Assembly (NCBI RefSeq): GCF_000425485.1
Contig: NZ_AUDN01000020.1
Span: 62,001 to 126,000, forward strand
Origin: Flavobacterium tegetincola DSM 22377
GTDB lineage: Bacteria; Bacteroidota; Bacteroidia; Flavobacteriales; Flavobacteriaceae
DNA: 64,000 nucleotides
Direction of reading: 5' to 3'
Below the pieces are notes generated by a model that worked only from the letters and a program-made list of their open reading frames with translations, did no database searches and was not told the origin of the DNA. The position numbers and the translations under genes are program-made. This document shows positions 32,120-42,774 of this stretch, piece by piece. Within the stretch, counting starts at the first letter, position 1; the number at the start of each line of letters is the position of its first letter.

Positions 32120-33898
32120 TTAATCAATTGTTTGTGTTATTTTCTCTATATTCAAACTGTTAGCCATAGCTGTAAATATTTCATAATAAGCACCTTTCAG
32201 TTCATACAAGTATTCATGCGTTCCTATTTCTACTGATTTTCCTTTCTCTAAAACGATAATGTTCGAAGCATCAATAATTTGCGAAATACTGTGAGAAATA
32301 ATGATTACAGTTCTGTCTTTTTTAATTGCATCTATCGATTTTTTAATCTGTTCTGTAGCAATTGCATCAAGACTTGCCGTAGGTTCGTCAAGAAATATAA
32401 TTGGTGGATTTTTTAAAAATAATCGTGCAATTGCAATGCGTTGTTGTTGTCCGCCGGAAAGTAAATGGGCTTCAGATTCATAACCTTTAGGCAGGGCAAT
32501 TATTTGTTCGTGTATGTAAGCATTTTTTGAAGCAGTTACAATCTCCGCTTTCGTTGCATCTGGATTTCCGTAGCATATATTTTCTGAAATAGTTCCTTTA
32601 AAAATGTGATTCTTTTGCAAAACTAATCCTATATTTTTTCTTAGAAAATCAGTGTCATACTCTTTTAAATCAATTCCATCGAGTAAAATCTTTCCTTGAG
32701 TTGGCTGATAAAATTTATCTAAAACGTTGACAACTGTACTTTTTCCGGCACCACTTAATCCAACTAATGCGGAAATTTCATTTGGCTTTATAGTAAAATT
32801 TACTTTTTCAAGTGCTTTTGTACCATTTGGATAAGTAAAATCTAAATCTATAACTTCAATTTTTCCAGTTATTTTTTCAGGAATATACGTTCCGCTATTT
32901 TCTTTGTGATGGTCTGATTCTATAATGTCAAAATAGCCTTCAGAATAAATCAAGGCATCGTTCACTTCGTCATAAATGCGATGCAATTGCCTGATTGGTG
33001 CTGAAACATTGTTGAAAAGCATTATGTGAAACATTATCGCACCAATGGTCATTGACCCATTTAACACAAAATAAGCAGTTAAAATGATGATGAATACGAC
33101 ACCTATTTGTTCTACAAAACTTTTAATACTTTCAAATAAAAAGCTCGTTTTCCTTGTTGCCATTTGATTTTCAGTCATTTCAAATTGTATTTTTTGATGA
33201 CGCTCGGCTTCAAGTGGTTCTCTCGTGAATGATTTTATCACAGTAATGGATTCAATTAATCCTATAATTCCATTGTTTTTTGATTCTCTATAGGTCCGCA
33301 TTCTTATCCTAAAACCACTTAATTTATTGGCTTGGAGTTGACTGATGTAAAAATAAATAGGTACAATACACAAACTAACTAATCCTACATAAAAATTCGC
33401 ATAAAACATCAAACCTAGCGCCACAATTGCATTTGCAAAAAGCGGTAAGATATCGATAAAAAAGTTTTGGACAAGTCGGGTTATGCTACTTATTCCCATA
33501 TCAATACGGGTTTGTAATTTTCCACTTTCGTTTTCGCTTGACGTGTAAAACTCCATTCGATAGGTTAGAATTTTCTCGACAATTGTTTGTGAAATATCGC
33601 GAGAAATATAAATACGCAATTTTTCGCCATAAAACTTCTGACCAAATTGTAAGGCAGAATATATTATTTCTTTGGAAAATAAAACGATAGCAATTGTACC
33701 AAGCAAATAAAAACCTTTTGAAAGTGGTTCTTGAGCAACCATCAAGTCACTGATGGAATCGACAGTATATTTTAATATTAAGGCGTTAACTTGTGCAGCA
33801 AATGACCCTAAAAAAGTAAGTAATAAGGTAGCCAAAACCATTTTTTTATAAGGTTTGACAAATGGAATTACTTTTTTATACAGCGTTTTTATGGTCAT
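32120..33898 (-). CDS. ABC exporter, fused permease and ATPase
   Basis: 592 aa. Six membrane helices in the first 320 residues, then a nucleotide-binding domain: Walker A GLSGAGKST, signature LSGGQQQR, Walker B IIFLDEPTASLDA with the catalytic Glu intact, H-loop ISHS. This is a homodimer-competent type IV exporter of the MsbA/multidrug class; the substrate (lipid, peptide or drug) is not evident. It lies 160 bases after rlmF on the same strand, with an inverted repeat in the gap, and is followed by repeat copy 3. Confidence 0.88.
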   Translation of the reverse strand: MTIKTLYKKVIPFVKPYKKMVLATLLLTFLGSFAAQVNALILKYTVDSISDLMVAQEPLSKGFYLLGTIAIVLFSKEIIYSALQFGQKFYGEKLRIYISRDISQTIVEKILTYRMEFYTSSENESGKLQTRIDMGISSITRLVQNFFIDILPLFANAIVALGLMFYANFYVGLVSLCIVPIYFYISQLQANKLSGFRIRMRTYRESKNNGIIGLIESITVIKSFTREPLEAERHQKIQFEMTENQMATRKTSFLFESIKSFVEQIGVVFIIILTAYFVLNGSMTIGAIMFHIMLFNNVSAPIRQLHRIYDEVNDALIYSEGYFDIIESDHHKENSGTYIPEKITGKIEVIDLDFTYPNGTKALEKVNFTIKPNEISALVGLSGAGKSTVVNVLDKFYQPTQGKILLDGIDLKEYDTDFLRKNIGLVLQKNHIFKGTISENICYGNPDATKAEIVTASKNAYIHEQIIALPKGYESEAHLLSGGQQQRIAIARLFLKNPPIIFLDEPTASLDAIATEQIKKSIDAIKKDRTVIIISHSISQIIDASNIIVLEKGKSVEIGTHEYLYELKGAYYEIFTAMANSLNIEKITQTID

Positions 33899-33919
33899 CT
33901 TTGATTTTAATACTTTTTA

Positions 33920-33967
33920 AAACGATAAGCAACAATCAGATTTTGCACAAAATATTTCTTATCGTTT
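33920..33967. promoter_or_regulatory. Inverted repeat AAACGATAAG-N28-CTTATCGTTT upstream of the ABC exporter
   Basis: Two perfectly complementary 10-mers (33920-33929 and 33958-33967) lie 22 bases before the exporter start and 92 bases after the rlmF stop. It may be a regulator-binding site or a hairpin ending the rlmF transcript. No regulator gene is adjacent. Confidence 0.35.
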
Positions 33968-34058
33968 GTTCTTTGCTATTCAAAAGTGATCTAGTACATT
34001 GTGAACTCCAAACAAGAGATTTTAGTTCAAATTTGTAACAGCTTTCTTATTTATTTTA

Positions 34059-35030
34059 TCAAAAATCATTTTCCTCATTAGGTTTTTGCTCATCAAATCG
34101 TCCATTATTCATACGACCTTCATTCATAAAAGTCCAAGCTAAAATCCGACTCGTTTTCTGACCTTGTTTCATTTCAATGACTTTGATTTCCGTTGGTTCA
34201 ATTTTATCTAGCACTTTCATCAAACTTTTCAAATGTTCGTTTTTTGAAACTAGAGTCGTAAACCACATCACTTGCTGTTGGTATTTGGCACTTTCAAAAA
34301 TCATTTGCGTAATGAATTTTACTTCGCCACCATCACACCATAATTCTTCTGAAATTCCACCAAAGTTAGGTGTTTTATCAACCGCATCCTTTTGTAATCC
34401 TAGGTTATTTAATTTTCGAGTCGTTCCTTTTTTCGCTTCCAACGCTGACATATGAAAAGGAGGATTACACATTGTGAAATGAAATTTATCTTCCGGTTCG
34501 ATGATGTCTTTGAAGATAAAACGAGAATTCAACTGTTGTTGCAACGCAATTTTTTCACCTAATTCAGGATTGTGTTGTAAAATTGTCGAACAGTTTTTTA
34601 AAGCTTTCAAATTTGTATCTGTCGCCACAAAACCCCAGTCGTAAAAACTAGCTCCAATCAATGGATAAATGCAGTTGGCACCCACTCCAATGTCCAAACC
34701 TTTGACATAACTTCCTGTTGGAATTTCTGCCTTATTTCCTTTAATTAAATCGGCGATGTAGTGAATATAATCCGCTCTTCCAGGAATAGGAGGACAAAGA
34801 AAACCTTCTGGAACATCCCATTTTTCGACTTTGTAATAATGCATCAAAAGTGATTTATTCAAACTTTTAACCGCTTTAGGATTGTCAAAATCGATGGTGA
34901 GTTGGTCTGTATTTTTTACTTTTTGAACAAACTGTTGTAATTTCGGATTGGTTTGCACTAAAAGTTCAAAGTCGTAACGTGAACGGTGACTGTTTCTAGG
35001 ATGCAAATTATTTTTTTCTGTAGATTCCAT
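34059..35030 (-). CDS. rlmF: 23S rRNA (adenine-1618-N6)-methyltransferase
   Basis: 323 aa, usual length. The N-terminus NLHPRNSHRSRYDFELLVQ, the SAM-binding GLDIGVGANCIYPLIG, and the catalytic NPPFHMS of N6-adenine methyltransferases are present, followed by the family's EELWCDGGEVKF. It methylates A1618 (E. coli numbering) of 23S rRNA, in the cytoplasm during ribosome assembly. The gene lies 54 bases after the orphan to its right on the same strand. Confidence 0.94.
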   Translation of the reverse strand: MESTEKNNLHPRNSHRSRYDFELLVQTNPKLQQFVQKVKNTDQLTIDFDNPKAVKSLNKSLLMHYYKVEKWDVPEGFLCPPIPGRADYIHYIADLIKGNKAEIPTGSYVKGLDIGVGANCIYPLIGASFYDWGFVATDTNLKALKNCSTILQHNPELGEKIALQQQLNSRFIFKDIIEPEDKFHFTMCNPPFHMSALEAKKGTTRKLNNLGLQKDAVDKTPNFGGISEELWCDGGEVKFITQMIFESAKYQQQVMWFTTLVSKNEHLKSLMKVLDKIEPTEIKVIEMKQGQKTSRILAWTFMNEGRMNNGRFDEQKPNEENDF

Positions 35031-35084
35031 TTAGTTGATTTATATTAGGTTGCAAATGACTGTTGTATGTTTGCTTATTCTTGT

Positions 35085-35546
35085 TTACTCTTTTCCACTT
35101 TCATATATAAGAAATTTAATTATCAACAGATATTGTAATTCTTTTTCGTTTGTACTTATTTCCATTTCAAAAACTTTTCCATTTACCCATTTCAATACTT
35201 TCGATGTCGCTATTTTTTCTGCTCCAAGATAATAATGAAAATTTGAGTTTGTGATATTTAATCCTATTCTTTTGCGATTAATTATTACACCATCTTCTGT
35301 GATTATTTTTGAATTATCTACTGATTTTAATTTTCCATTTAAATAGCTTGATTGATAAATTATCTGAAATTTGTCGTAAAAATATCCGTTATAATTTACC
35401 TCAAATATTTTTCTATTTTCGTTATCGAAAATCTCAGTAGTTTTTCTATTTCCCCATTTAAAAGTACATTTTGAATAGAACAATTTAAGTTCGTTTTCAT
35501 AAAGGCAAAGATTTCGATTGGGAAATTCAAGAATTTTAAGGTTCAT
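35085..35546 (-). CDS. Orphan small protein, unrecognised
   Basis: 153 aa, rich in Lys, Asn, Tyr and Ile, with no signal peptide or cysteine motif. The pattern is a string of beta strands with turns (EIFDNENRKIFEVNYNG, GVIINRKRIGLN, KVLKWVNGKVFEMEIS), loosely like a tubby-C/LURP-type barrel. That resemblance is weak and not an assignment. It begins 10 bases after the NUDIX stop and precedes rlmF, so it belongs to the thiN-nudK transcript. Its base composition is more AT-rich than its neighbours. Confidence 0.55.
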   Translation of the reverse strand: MNLKILEFPNRNLCLYENELKLFYSKCTFKWGNRKTTEIFDNENRKIFEVNYNGYFYDKFQIIYQSSYLNGKLKSVDNSKIITEDGVIINRKRIGLNITNSNFHYYLGAEKIATSKVLKWVNGKVFEMEISTNEKELQYLLIIKFLIYESGKE

Positions 35547-35556
35547 TTCTAATTAA

Positions 35557-36168
35557 TTATTCTTCGGAATTTCTGTTGCTCGAATTGACACATAACTGAT
35601 TAATTTTTGCGTATTGCAAAAGCATTATGGTTTTGGCATCGACAATTTCGCCTGAAGCAATCATGTTGTAAGCCGTTTCAAAAGGGAGTTCGATGACTTC
35701 AATATTTTCGTGTTCTGAAGCTAAACCGCCGCCTTTTCCTTTCCTCATTTCATCATCGTATTCGGCTACAAAGAAATGAATAATTTCTGTAACCGCACCC
35801 GGAGACATGTATGCTTGAAATATTTTTTTTACTGCATGTAATTCATAACCCGTTTCCTCTTCAGTTTCACGTTTGATGCATTCTTCTGGATGTTCAATTT
35901 CTAAAACACCTGCACAAGCTTCGATTAGAATACCACTTTCATTTTGGTTTAAATAGGTAGGAAGTCGGAATTGTTTTATTAAAACAACTGTCTCTTTTAT
36001 TTTGTTGAAAAGTAAAATTGCAGCACCATCGCCACGGTCGTAGACTTCTCGTTTTTGCTCTTCAACTTCACCATCTTCTTTGGTGTAGTCTAGCGTTATT
36101 TTGGAAAGTTTTGCCCATTTATCAGACAATATTTCTGTCTTCTTGATAGTTATATTTGGGTTTTTCAT
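35557..36168 (-). CDS. nudK: NUDIX hydrolase, GDP-mannose pyrophosphatase (NudK) type
   Basis: 203 aa from the chosen start. NUDIX box about residues 87-108 with the metal-binding KRETEEETGYEL core; upstream RGDGAAILLFN and IKQFRLPTY, downstream YMSPGAVTEIIHFFVAEY, all match NudK-type enzymes. These split GDP-mannose into GMP and mannose-1-phosphate with Mg2+. The frame opens 9 codons earlier, overlapping the thiamine pyrophosphokinase end, but the Met at 36168 begins the family's conserved MKNPNITIKKTEILSD. The operon order is thiN, nudK, orphan. Confidence 0.85.
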   Translation of the reverse strand: MKNPNITIKKTEILSDKWAKLSKITLDYTKEDGEVEEQKREVYDRGDGAAILLFNKIKETVVLIKQFRLPTYLNQNESGILIEACAGVLEIEHPEECIKRETEEETGYELHAVKKIFQAYMSPGAVTEIIHFFVAEYDDEMRKGKGGGLASEHENIEVIELPFETAYNMIASGEIVDAKTIMLLQYAKINQLCVNSSNRNSEE

Positions 36169-36182
36169 AGAAATTTTAGTTT

Positions 36183-36845
36183 TTAATCGTGGCATTCCAT
36201 TAATAGTAAATCGCCATCAGAATGTGTAATCGTAACCATTCCATCACTTAAAACCGAGTTACTACTTCCGGTTCGGTAACCAATAGTTAGGGTATCGTTT
36301 TCCAAAGGGTATTCTAAATTTTCGGATGAAATTCCTTCTACTAAACCAATTGGAATCAACGATAAAATCGTTTTTGAAGGATACCATTTTTGAAATTTTC
36401 TTGGCAATTGAAAAACTTTAGAATAATCATCAAGAATTACAATTTTCAAATCATTTTGGTAGCGAACAATATTAGTCACATTTGTAATGGTGTGGTCTGC
36501 TCTTCGTCCCGTTGCCCAAACTACGTTTACAGCAGGAATTTTTCGTTCAATTAAATAATCAAATGCTTTTTCTAAATCGGTTTTGTTTTGATTTGGCGTA
36601 TGCACAATTTCAATTGGATATTGCGCATTTTTATATTTATCTGCATTGAAATTTCGGTCGAAATCTCCTAATAAAACATCGACTTTAATCCCTAATTCAA
36701 CGACTCTTGTCATAGCAGAATCAAGAACAACCACAATCGGCGACCATTCTAGTAATTGTCCTAAAAGTTCTGGGCTGCAACTTTCGCCATTTGCAATAAT
36801 TAAAGCAGGTTCTTGGTCGTCACGAACGATGTGATGGGATGACAT
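36183..36845 (-). CDS. thiN: Thiamine pyrophosphokinase
   Basis: 220 aa. The N-terminal domain has ALIIANGESCSPELL and VLLGDFDRN (ATP/Mg site), then the TPNQNKTDLEKAFDYL substrate motif and GRRADHTITN; the C-terminal beta domain ends GYRTGSSNSVLSDG and VTITHSDGDLLLM. It transfers pyrophosphate from ATP to thiamine to make the cofactor TPP. It is the first gene of the minus-strand group leading to nudK. The icd terminator lies just upstream; no TPP-riboswitch-like THI element is evident in the 30-base spacer. Confidence 0.92.
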   Translation of the reverse strand: MSSHHIVRDDQEPALIIANGESCSPELLGQLLEWSPIVVVLDSAMTRVVELGIKVDVLLGDFDRNFNADKYKNAQYPIEIVHTPNQNKTDLEKAFDYLIERKIPAVNVVWATGRRADHTITNVTNIVRYQNDLKIVILDDYSKVFQLPRKFQKWYPSKTILSLIPIGLVEGISSENLEYPLENDTLTIGYRTGSSNSVLSDGMVTITHSDGDLLLMECHD

Positions 36846-36875
36846 TGATTGTAATTAGAATTAAGTTGTAAATAT

Positions 36876-36908
36876 AAAAAAAGACGGCCTTTAAAAAGCC
36901 GTCTTTTT
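36876..36908 (-). terminator. Terminator after icd
   Basis: Eleven-bp stem AAAAAGACGGC/GCCGTCTTTTT, placed 20 bases beyond the icd stop on the minus strand and ahead of thiN. Confidence 0.88.
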
Positions 36909-36927
36909 CAAAATCCTTTATATAATG

Positions 36928-39189
<2,262 letters not shown>

Positions 39190-39345
39190 CTAAAAAGTGC
39201 TTGAATTCGTATTGTATCTGATAGCGAAAACATTATAATTATTAATTTGGTAAAACAGCGCGGTAGAATTGTTGAATTGATAATTTTTGACACTATAAAT
39301 TATCTAATTCTAAAATTAGACAATTAAATTACCTGTTTTTTAAAC

Positions 39346-39378
39346 AAAAAAAAACTCCGATTTGCATCGGAGTTTTTA
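39346..39378 (-). terminator. Terminator after rplS
   Basis: Stem AAAACTCCGAT/ATCGGAGTTTT around a 4-nt loop, with flanking A/T tracts, 16 bases beyond the rplS stop. Confidence 0.9.
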
Positions 39379-39393
39379 GTAATTGAAAGAAAA

Positions 39394-39747
39394 TTAGAAT
39401 CTTCTTTTATCTTTAATCTTGGCTTTTTTACCAGTAAGTTCTCTAAAGTAGAAAATTCTAGCTCTACGAACTGCACCTTTTTTGTTGATTTCAATTTTTT
39501 GCAAAGCTGGCAAATTCACTGGGAAGATACGCTCAACACCAACTGAACCTGACATTTTACGAATAGTAAAAGTTTCTGTAGCTCCAGAACCTCTTCTTTG
39601 AATTACAACACCTTTAAAAAACTGTGTTCTTGTTTTTTCACCCTCTCTAATTTCGTAGAAAACTGTGATAGTGTCTCCAGCTCCGAAAACGGGGAAATCT
39701 TTTTTTGTAGTAAATTCGTCTCTAACGAATTTCATTAAATCTGCCAT
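39394..39747 (-). CDS. rplS: 50S ribosomal protein L19
   Basis: 117 aa, typical L19. FPVFGAGDTITVFYEIREG, the FKGVVIQRRGSGATETFTIR core and RRARIFYFRELTGKKAKIKD are diagnostic. It sits at the 30S-50S interface. The -7 box is about 73 bases upstream, which leaves a leader long enough for autogenous control. trmD, its classical operon partner, is upstream on the same strand, but a secreted PepSY-like gene lies between them, so the rpsP-rimM-trmD-rplS order is broken up here. Confidence 0.98.
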   Translation of the reverse strand: MADLMKFVRDEFTTKKDFPVFGAGDTITVFYEIREGEKTRTQFFKGVVIQRRGSGATETFTIRKMSGSVGVERIFPVNLPALQKIEINKKGAVRRARIFYFRELTGKKAKIKDKRRF

Positions 39748-39819
39748 GATAATTTTTAATTATGGTTGTAATCAGACCAACATACACGCCTTTCGCCAGA
39801 GGTTAATCCAATAAGGGTG

Positions 39820-39827
39820 CAAAAGTA
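39820..39827 (-). promoter_or_regulatory. -7 box upstream of rplS
   Basis: TACTTTTG on the minus strand. The predicted leader of about 65 bases contains GGCGAAAGGCG and a GTTG/CAAC-bounded segment but no structure I can name. Confidence 0.5.
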
Positions 39828-39883
39828 GGTAAAAAAATCAATTAAAAATATTTAAGGCCTACTTTTTTTATAAGATAAATCAA

Positions 39884-40357
39884 TTAACCTAAGGTAGTCT
39901 TTATAAAATTTCCCTCTTTGTCAAAAACGACAACTGTAAAACGATTGTTGATGTAAATTCCAAGTTCCACAGTGGAATTTGCTCCGCGGTCCACCATTCC
40001 CGCTTCGGTAATATTTTGATACGGATAATTTTCCATCATGTAAGTCAGCGCTTTCTCAGGAATTTCGCTATTTTCAATTGTAGCTGTAAACGCAATCATA
40101 GCGCCATCTTTATTGTAAATCGCAGCGGAATAACGGCGGTCAAAGATAAATCGAGCTTCATATACCAACTTATTATCATAGCGCCCTTGATATTGCGAAA
40201 ACCAAACTGGATCTTTTTTAGGAAACCGAGACTCAAAATTTTCAGATATTAGTAGTGGAACATTACTTTCCGGTTTTTTAGGAACAATATCTTGCGCAAA
40301 TAAATTGGCAAAAGAAAACAGACATAGTAAAGTTGAAATTGTAAGTAGTTTTTTCAT
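39884..40357 (-). CDS. Secreted PepSY-like protein
   Basis: 157 aa. Signal peptide KKLLTISTLLCLFSFANLFAQ, then a single domain with FESRFPKKDPVWFSQYQGRY, KLVYEARFIFDRR, and AFTATIENSEIPEKALTYMM. This is the pattern of the periplasmic PepSY-like domain (SusD-region and lipoprotein relatives in Bacteroidota). Such domains are thought to inhibit or regulate proteases or bind cell-wall partners; the role is not proven. It lies between trmD (83 bases upstream) and rplS, interrupting that conserved pair. Confidence 0.7.
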   Translation of the reverse strand: MKKLLTISTLLCLFSFANLFAQDIVPKKPESNVPLLISENFESRFPKKDPVWFSQYQGRYDNKLVYEARFIFDRRYSAAIYNKDGAMIAFTATIENSEIPEKALTYMMENYPYQNITEAGMVDRGANSTVELGIYINNRFTVVVFDKEGNFIKTTLG

Positions 40358-40439
40358 AATTTTTTGTTTTTTCTTAAAGTTAAGAATTTTATCAAAGAAT
40401 TAAAAATGAACAATCTAACTTTAGGAAAAAATTAAACTA

Positions 40440-41117
40440 CTAATCCTCTAATAAATCAGGGCGTCTATTTTTAGTATGTTCGTAGGCTTTGTCCTCACGC
40501 CATTTATCGATTTTTGCAAAATGGCCGCTTGTCAACACTTCTGGAACCTTCCAACCTTTATAGTCGGCAGGTCGTGTATAAATAGGTCCTGAAAGTAAAT
40601 TGTCTTGGAAACTATCGGTTAACGCCGAAGTTTCGTCACTTAAAACACCAGGAATCAATCGAATCAAAGCATCAGAAAGTACTAAGGCACCTAATTCACC
40701 ACCGGACAAAACATAATCACCAATAGAGATCTCTTTGGTAATAAAATGATCGCGCACTCTTTGATCTACACCTTTATAATGTCCACATAGAATAATAATA
40801 TTCTCATACATTGACATTGTGTTGGCCATTTTCTGATTCAACGTTTCGCCATCAGGACTCATATAAATGATTTCGTCGTAGGTACGTTCTTCTTTTAATT
40901 TTGAAATACAAGCGTCTATAGGTTGCACCGTCATCACCATTCCTGCTCCACCACCAAACGGATAATCGTCAACTGACTTTTGCTTGTTCGTAGTATAATC
41001 CCGCAAGTTATGAAAATGCACTTCTACTAATCCTTTATCAATGGCGCGTTTCATAATTGAAGCTTCAAACGGACTTCTTAATAATTCAGGTAAAATAGTG
41101 ACAATATCGATTCGCAT
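40440..41117 (-). CDS. trmD: tRNA (guanine-37-N1)-methyltransferase
   Basis: 225 aa, full length. [19 protein letters not shown] at the start, the [13 protein letters not shown] loop, the deep-knot SAM site [12 protein letters not shown] and [16 protein letters not shown] are all TrmD signatures. It methylates G37 next to the anticodon and so prevents +1 frameshifting. It has its own -7 box 20 bases upstream and a bidirectional-type hairpin separates it from the SDR gene. Confidence 0.97.
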   Translation of the reverse strand: MRIDIVTILPELLRSPFEASIMKRAIDKGLVEVHFHNLRDYTTNKQKSVDDYPFGGGAGMVMTVQPIDACISKLKEERTYDEIIYMSPDGETLNQKMANTMSMYENIIILCGHYKGVDQRVRDHFITKEISIGDYVLSGGELGALVLSDALIRLIPGVLSDETSALTDSFQDNLLSGPIYTRPADYKGWKVPEVLTSGHFAKIDKWREDKAYEHTKNRRPDLLED

Positions 41118-41136
41118 AATTTAATTTTCAAGATTG

Positions 41137-41144
41137 CAAAGGTA
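41137..41144 (-). promoter_or_regulatory. -7 box upstream of trmD
   Basis: TACCTTTG on the minus strand, 20 bases before the ATG. Confidence 0.5.
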
Positions 41145-41170
41145 CAAAGTTTAGCACAGTTTTGGCCATA

Positions 41171-41200
41171 AAAAAAGCGACTAGAATTAAAGTCGCTTTT
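41171..41200 (-). terminator. Terminator after the SDR gene
   Basis: Stem AAAGCGACT/AGTCGCTTT with an 8-nt loop, 19 bases beyond the SDR stop and upstream of trmD. Confidence 0.85.
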
Positions 41201-41218
41201 CGTAGAAATGTGTTTTTA

Positions 41219-41935
41219 TTATGGATTTGTAGACCATAAAGAAGCTGATTTTAACATCGCTCTTCTTGAAAGCTGCAAAGCACTCACAATTAATTCTGCA
41301 AAATCTTCCGGTTGTAATACTTTTTCAGTATCGCCATCGGTAATTCCCAGATCAAGTGACATTTGTGATGCAATAGTACTTGGCGTCAAAGTACACACAC
41401 GGATGTTGTTTTTTCTAACTTCTTTCATCAATGATTCTGACAAACCAATTACTGCAAATTTTGAAGCCGAATAAGCCGACGTTCCTGCATTTCCATTAAT
41501 TCCAGCTGTCGAAGAAACGTTAAAAATATCACCTTGATTGTTCTTGATTAAATGAGGTAAAACTTCGCGCGTTACATAATACATTCCCATCACATTGGTT
41601 TGGATCATTCCGTGCCAATCTTCTGGACTCATTTCTAAAAATGTTCCAAAAGCAGCAATTCCAGCGTTATTTACCAAAATATCTACCGTGCCAAAGTCTT
41701 TAATTATAGAATCAATTCCCGTTTTAACTTCAGCATGATTTCCTACATCAAAGCTTGCATAAGTGGCATTCACACCTAAAGCTTTCAATTCTGAAACTGT
41801 TTCCTGCAAGTTTTTTTCATTTCTACCTGTAATGGCAACGTCAATTCCTTCTTTGGCGAAAGCCAATGCTGTTGCTTTTCCTAGTCCAGATCCGCCGCCT
41901 GTAATAATTGCTTTTTTACCTTTTATATTTTCCAT
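41219..41935 (-). CDS. Short-chain dehydrogenase/reductase, 3-ketoacyl-ACP reductase-like
   Basis: 238 aa. Rossmann motif TGGGSGLG (12-19), NNAG at 89-92, catalytic Ser141/142, Tyr155 and Lys159 (YSASK). NADP(H) use is suggested by the Arg after the second strand (TGRNEKN). It resembles FabG-like reductases, but being outside a fatty-acid operon it may reduce another carbonyl compound. It is monocistronic, with a -7 box and a terminator. Confidence 0.85.
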   Translation of the reverse strand: MENIKGKKAIITGGGSGLGKATALAFAKEGIDVAITGRNEKNLQETVSELKALGVNATYASFDVGNHAEVKTGIDSIIKDFGTVDILVNNAGIAAFGTFLEMSPEDWHGMIQTNVMGMYYVTREVLPHLIKNNQGDIFNVSSTAGINGNAGTSAYSASKFAVIGLSESLMKEVRKNNIRVCTLTPSTIASQMSLDLGITDGDTEKVLQPEDFAELIVSALQLSRRAMLKSASLWSTNP

Positions 41936-41954
41936 GTTCGTTTATTTTAAAAGA

Positions 41955-41962
41955 CAAATTTA
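41955..41962 (-). promoter_or_regulatory. -7 box upstream of the SDR gene
   Basis: TAAATTTG on the minus strand, 20 bases before the ATG. Confidence 0.5.
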
Positions 41963-42021
41963 ATATTTCGGATAAACATAGACGAGTGATTAACGAAAGA
42001 TTATAGTTCAATTTTTTTAGA

Positions 42022-42166
42022 AGCTTATTCCAGCACTCCATTTCAAGTCCTCATCAGAAAAGCTATTTTTCCAAACTCAAAAAGGAGCTTCCTTTGGTCG
42101 CTCTTTTTGAGCAGGAAAAAATTAGCTTTTCTAATTCCGGGCTTTCCACTTCGATCTGGGCTAGGG
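42022..42166 (-). repeat. Large conserved-arm hairpin repeat (relative of the variable-core family)
   Basis: Three nested stems: AGAAAAGCTA/TAGCTTTTCT (42056-42065 with 42123-42132), TTTTTCC/GGAAAAA (42066-42072 with 42114-42120), and CTCAAAAAG/CTTTTTGAG (42076-42084 with 42103-42111), with an 11-nt apex. On the minus strand the outer arms read CTAGCCCAGATCGAAGTGGA and GGACTTGAAATGGAGTGCTG. The GAAGTGGA of the left arm is shared with copy 1 of the variable-core repeat. It lies in an 839-bp gene-free gap, downstream of the remnant at 42322-42462. Confidence 0.7.
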
Positions 42167-42321
42167 GATTTGGGATTTCAGCAATTCTTTTTAATGAGGT
42201 TAAAATAATTTTTGTCACATTATAATTGCGGGAAAATTTACGATGTACGCTCGACTGACTCTAACTTTTCTTCGCTTGTAATTTTCTCATTTAAATGTAA
42301 CTTTTAAGTAGGTTAAAAAAT

Positions 42322-42462
42322 TTAAATATCTTCATTTGGAAATATATAGGTATACGAAGTAACAACTTTGTGCTCTTCGACTTTCAAATGTAAATCAACT
42401 GCTTGCTGATTTTTATCAAAAAGTAGAAAGATAGCGTCTCTTGATTTTAAATCATGTAATTT
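42322..42462 (-). pseudogene. C-terminal remnant of a lost gene
   Basis: On the minus strand this open segment of 46 codons has no start codon; a stop lies directly upstream at 42463-42465, and it ends in TAA. The translation has clear protein character: it begins LHDLKSRDAIFLLFDKNQQ, continues AVDLHLKVEEHKVV and ends YTYIFPNEDI, with alternating strands and a charged helix. The 200 bases upstream have stops in all minus-strand frames. I read it as the tail of a deleted gene; the family is not recognised. The rest of the gap (42167-42321, 42466-42774) shows nothing but AT-rich sequence. Confidence 0.4.
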
Positions 42463-42762
42463 TTAAGCAGTCATTTCGACAGTCAAAAATGGTAGTATTA
42501 GAATTAAACAATAAGAGTTCAACGCAATTAATTTTTTTATTTATTCTAATCTATAAAAGTTATTAGTTGGAATTTTTTATGGTCTTACTTTAAAAAATTA
42601 TTGCCTTGCTAAAAAAATTAAGTACTTTGTCGGAATGGCAAAAATGGTATCATTTATAAACACGAAATCGTTTTGTTTTCAATATTTAAGTGTTTCTTAA
42701 TTTACGTAAATGGTTTAAGAAACTTTAAGAAACTTTTAAAAAATAGACCCTATTTGAATGAG

Positions 42763-42770
42763 TACTTTTG
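42763..42770 (+). promoter_or_regulatory. -7 box directly before the MFS gene
   Basis: TACTTTTG ends only 4 bases before the preferred ATG, which would make the transcript nearly leaderless. It lies inside the longer open frame and argues against the upstream start. Confidence 0.4.
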
Positions 42771-42774
42771 CAAA

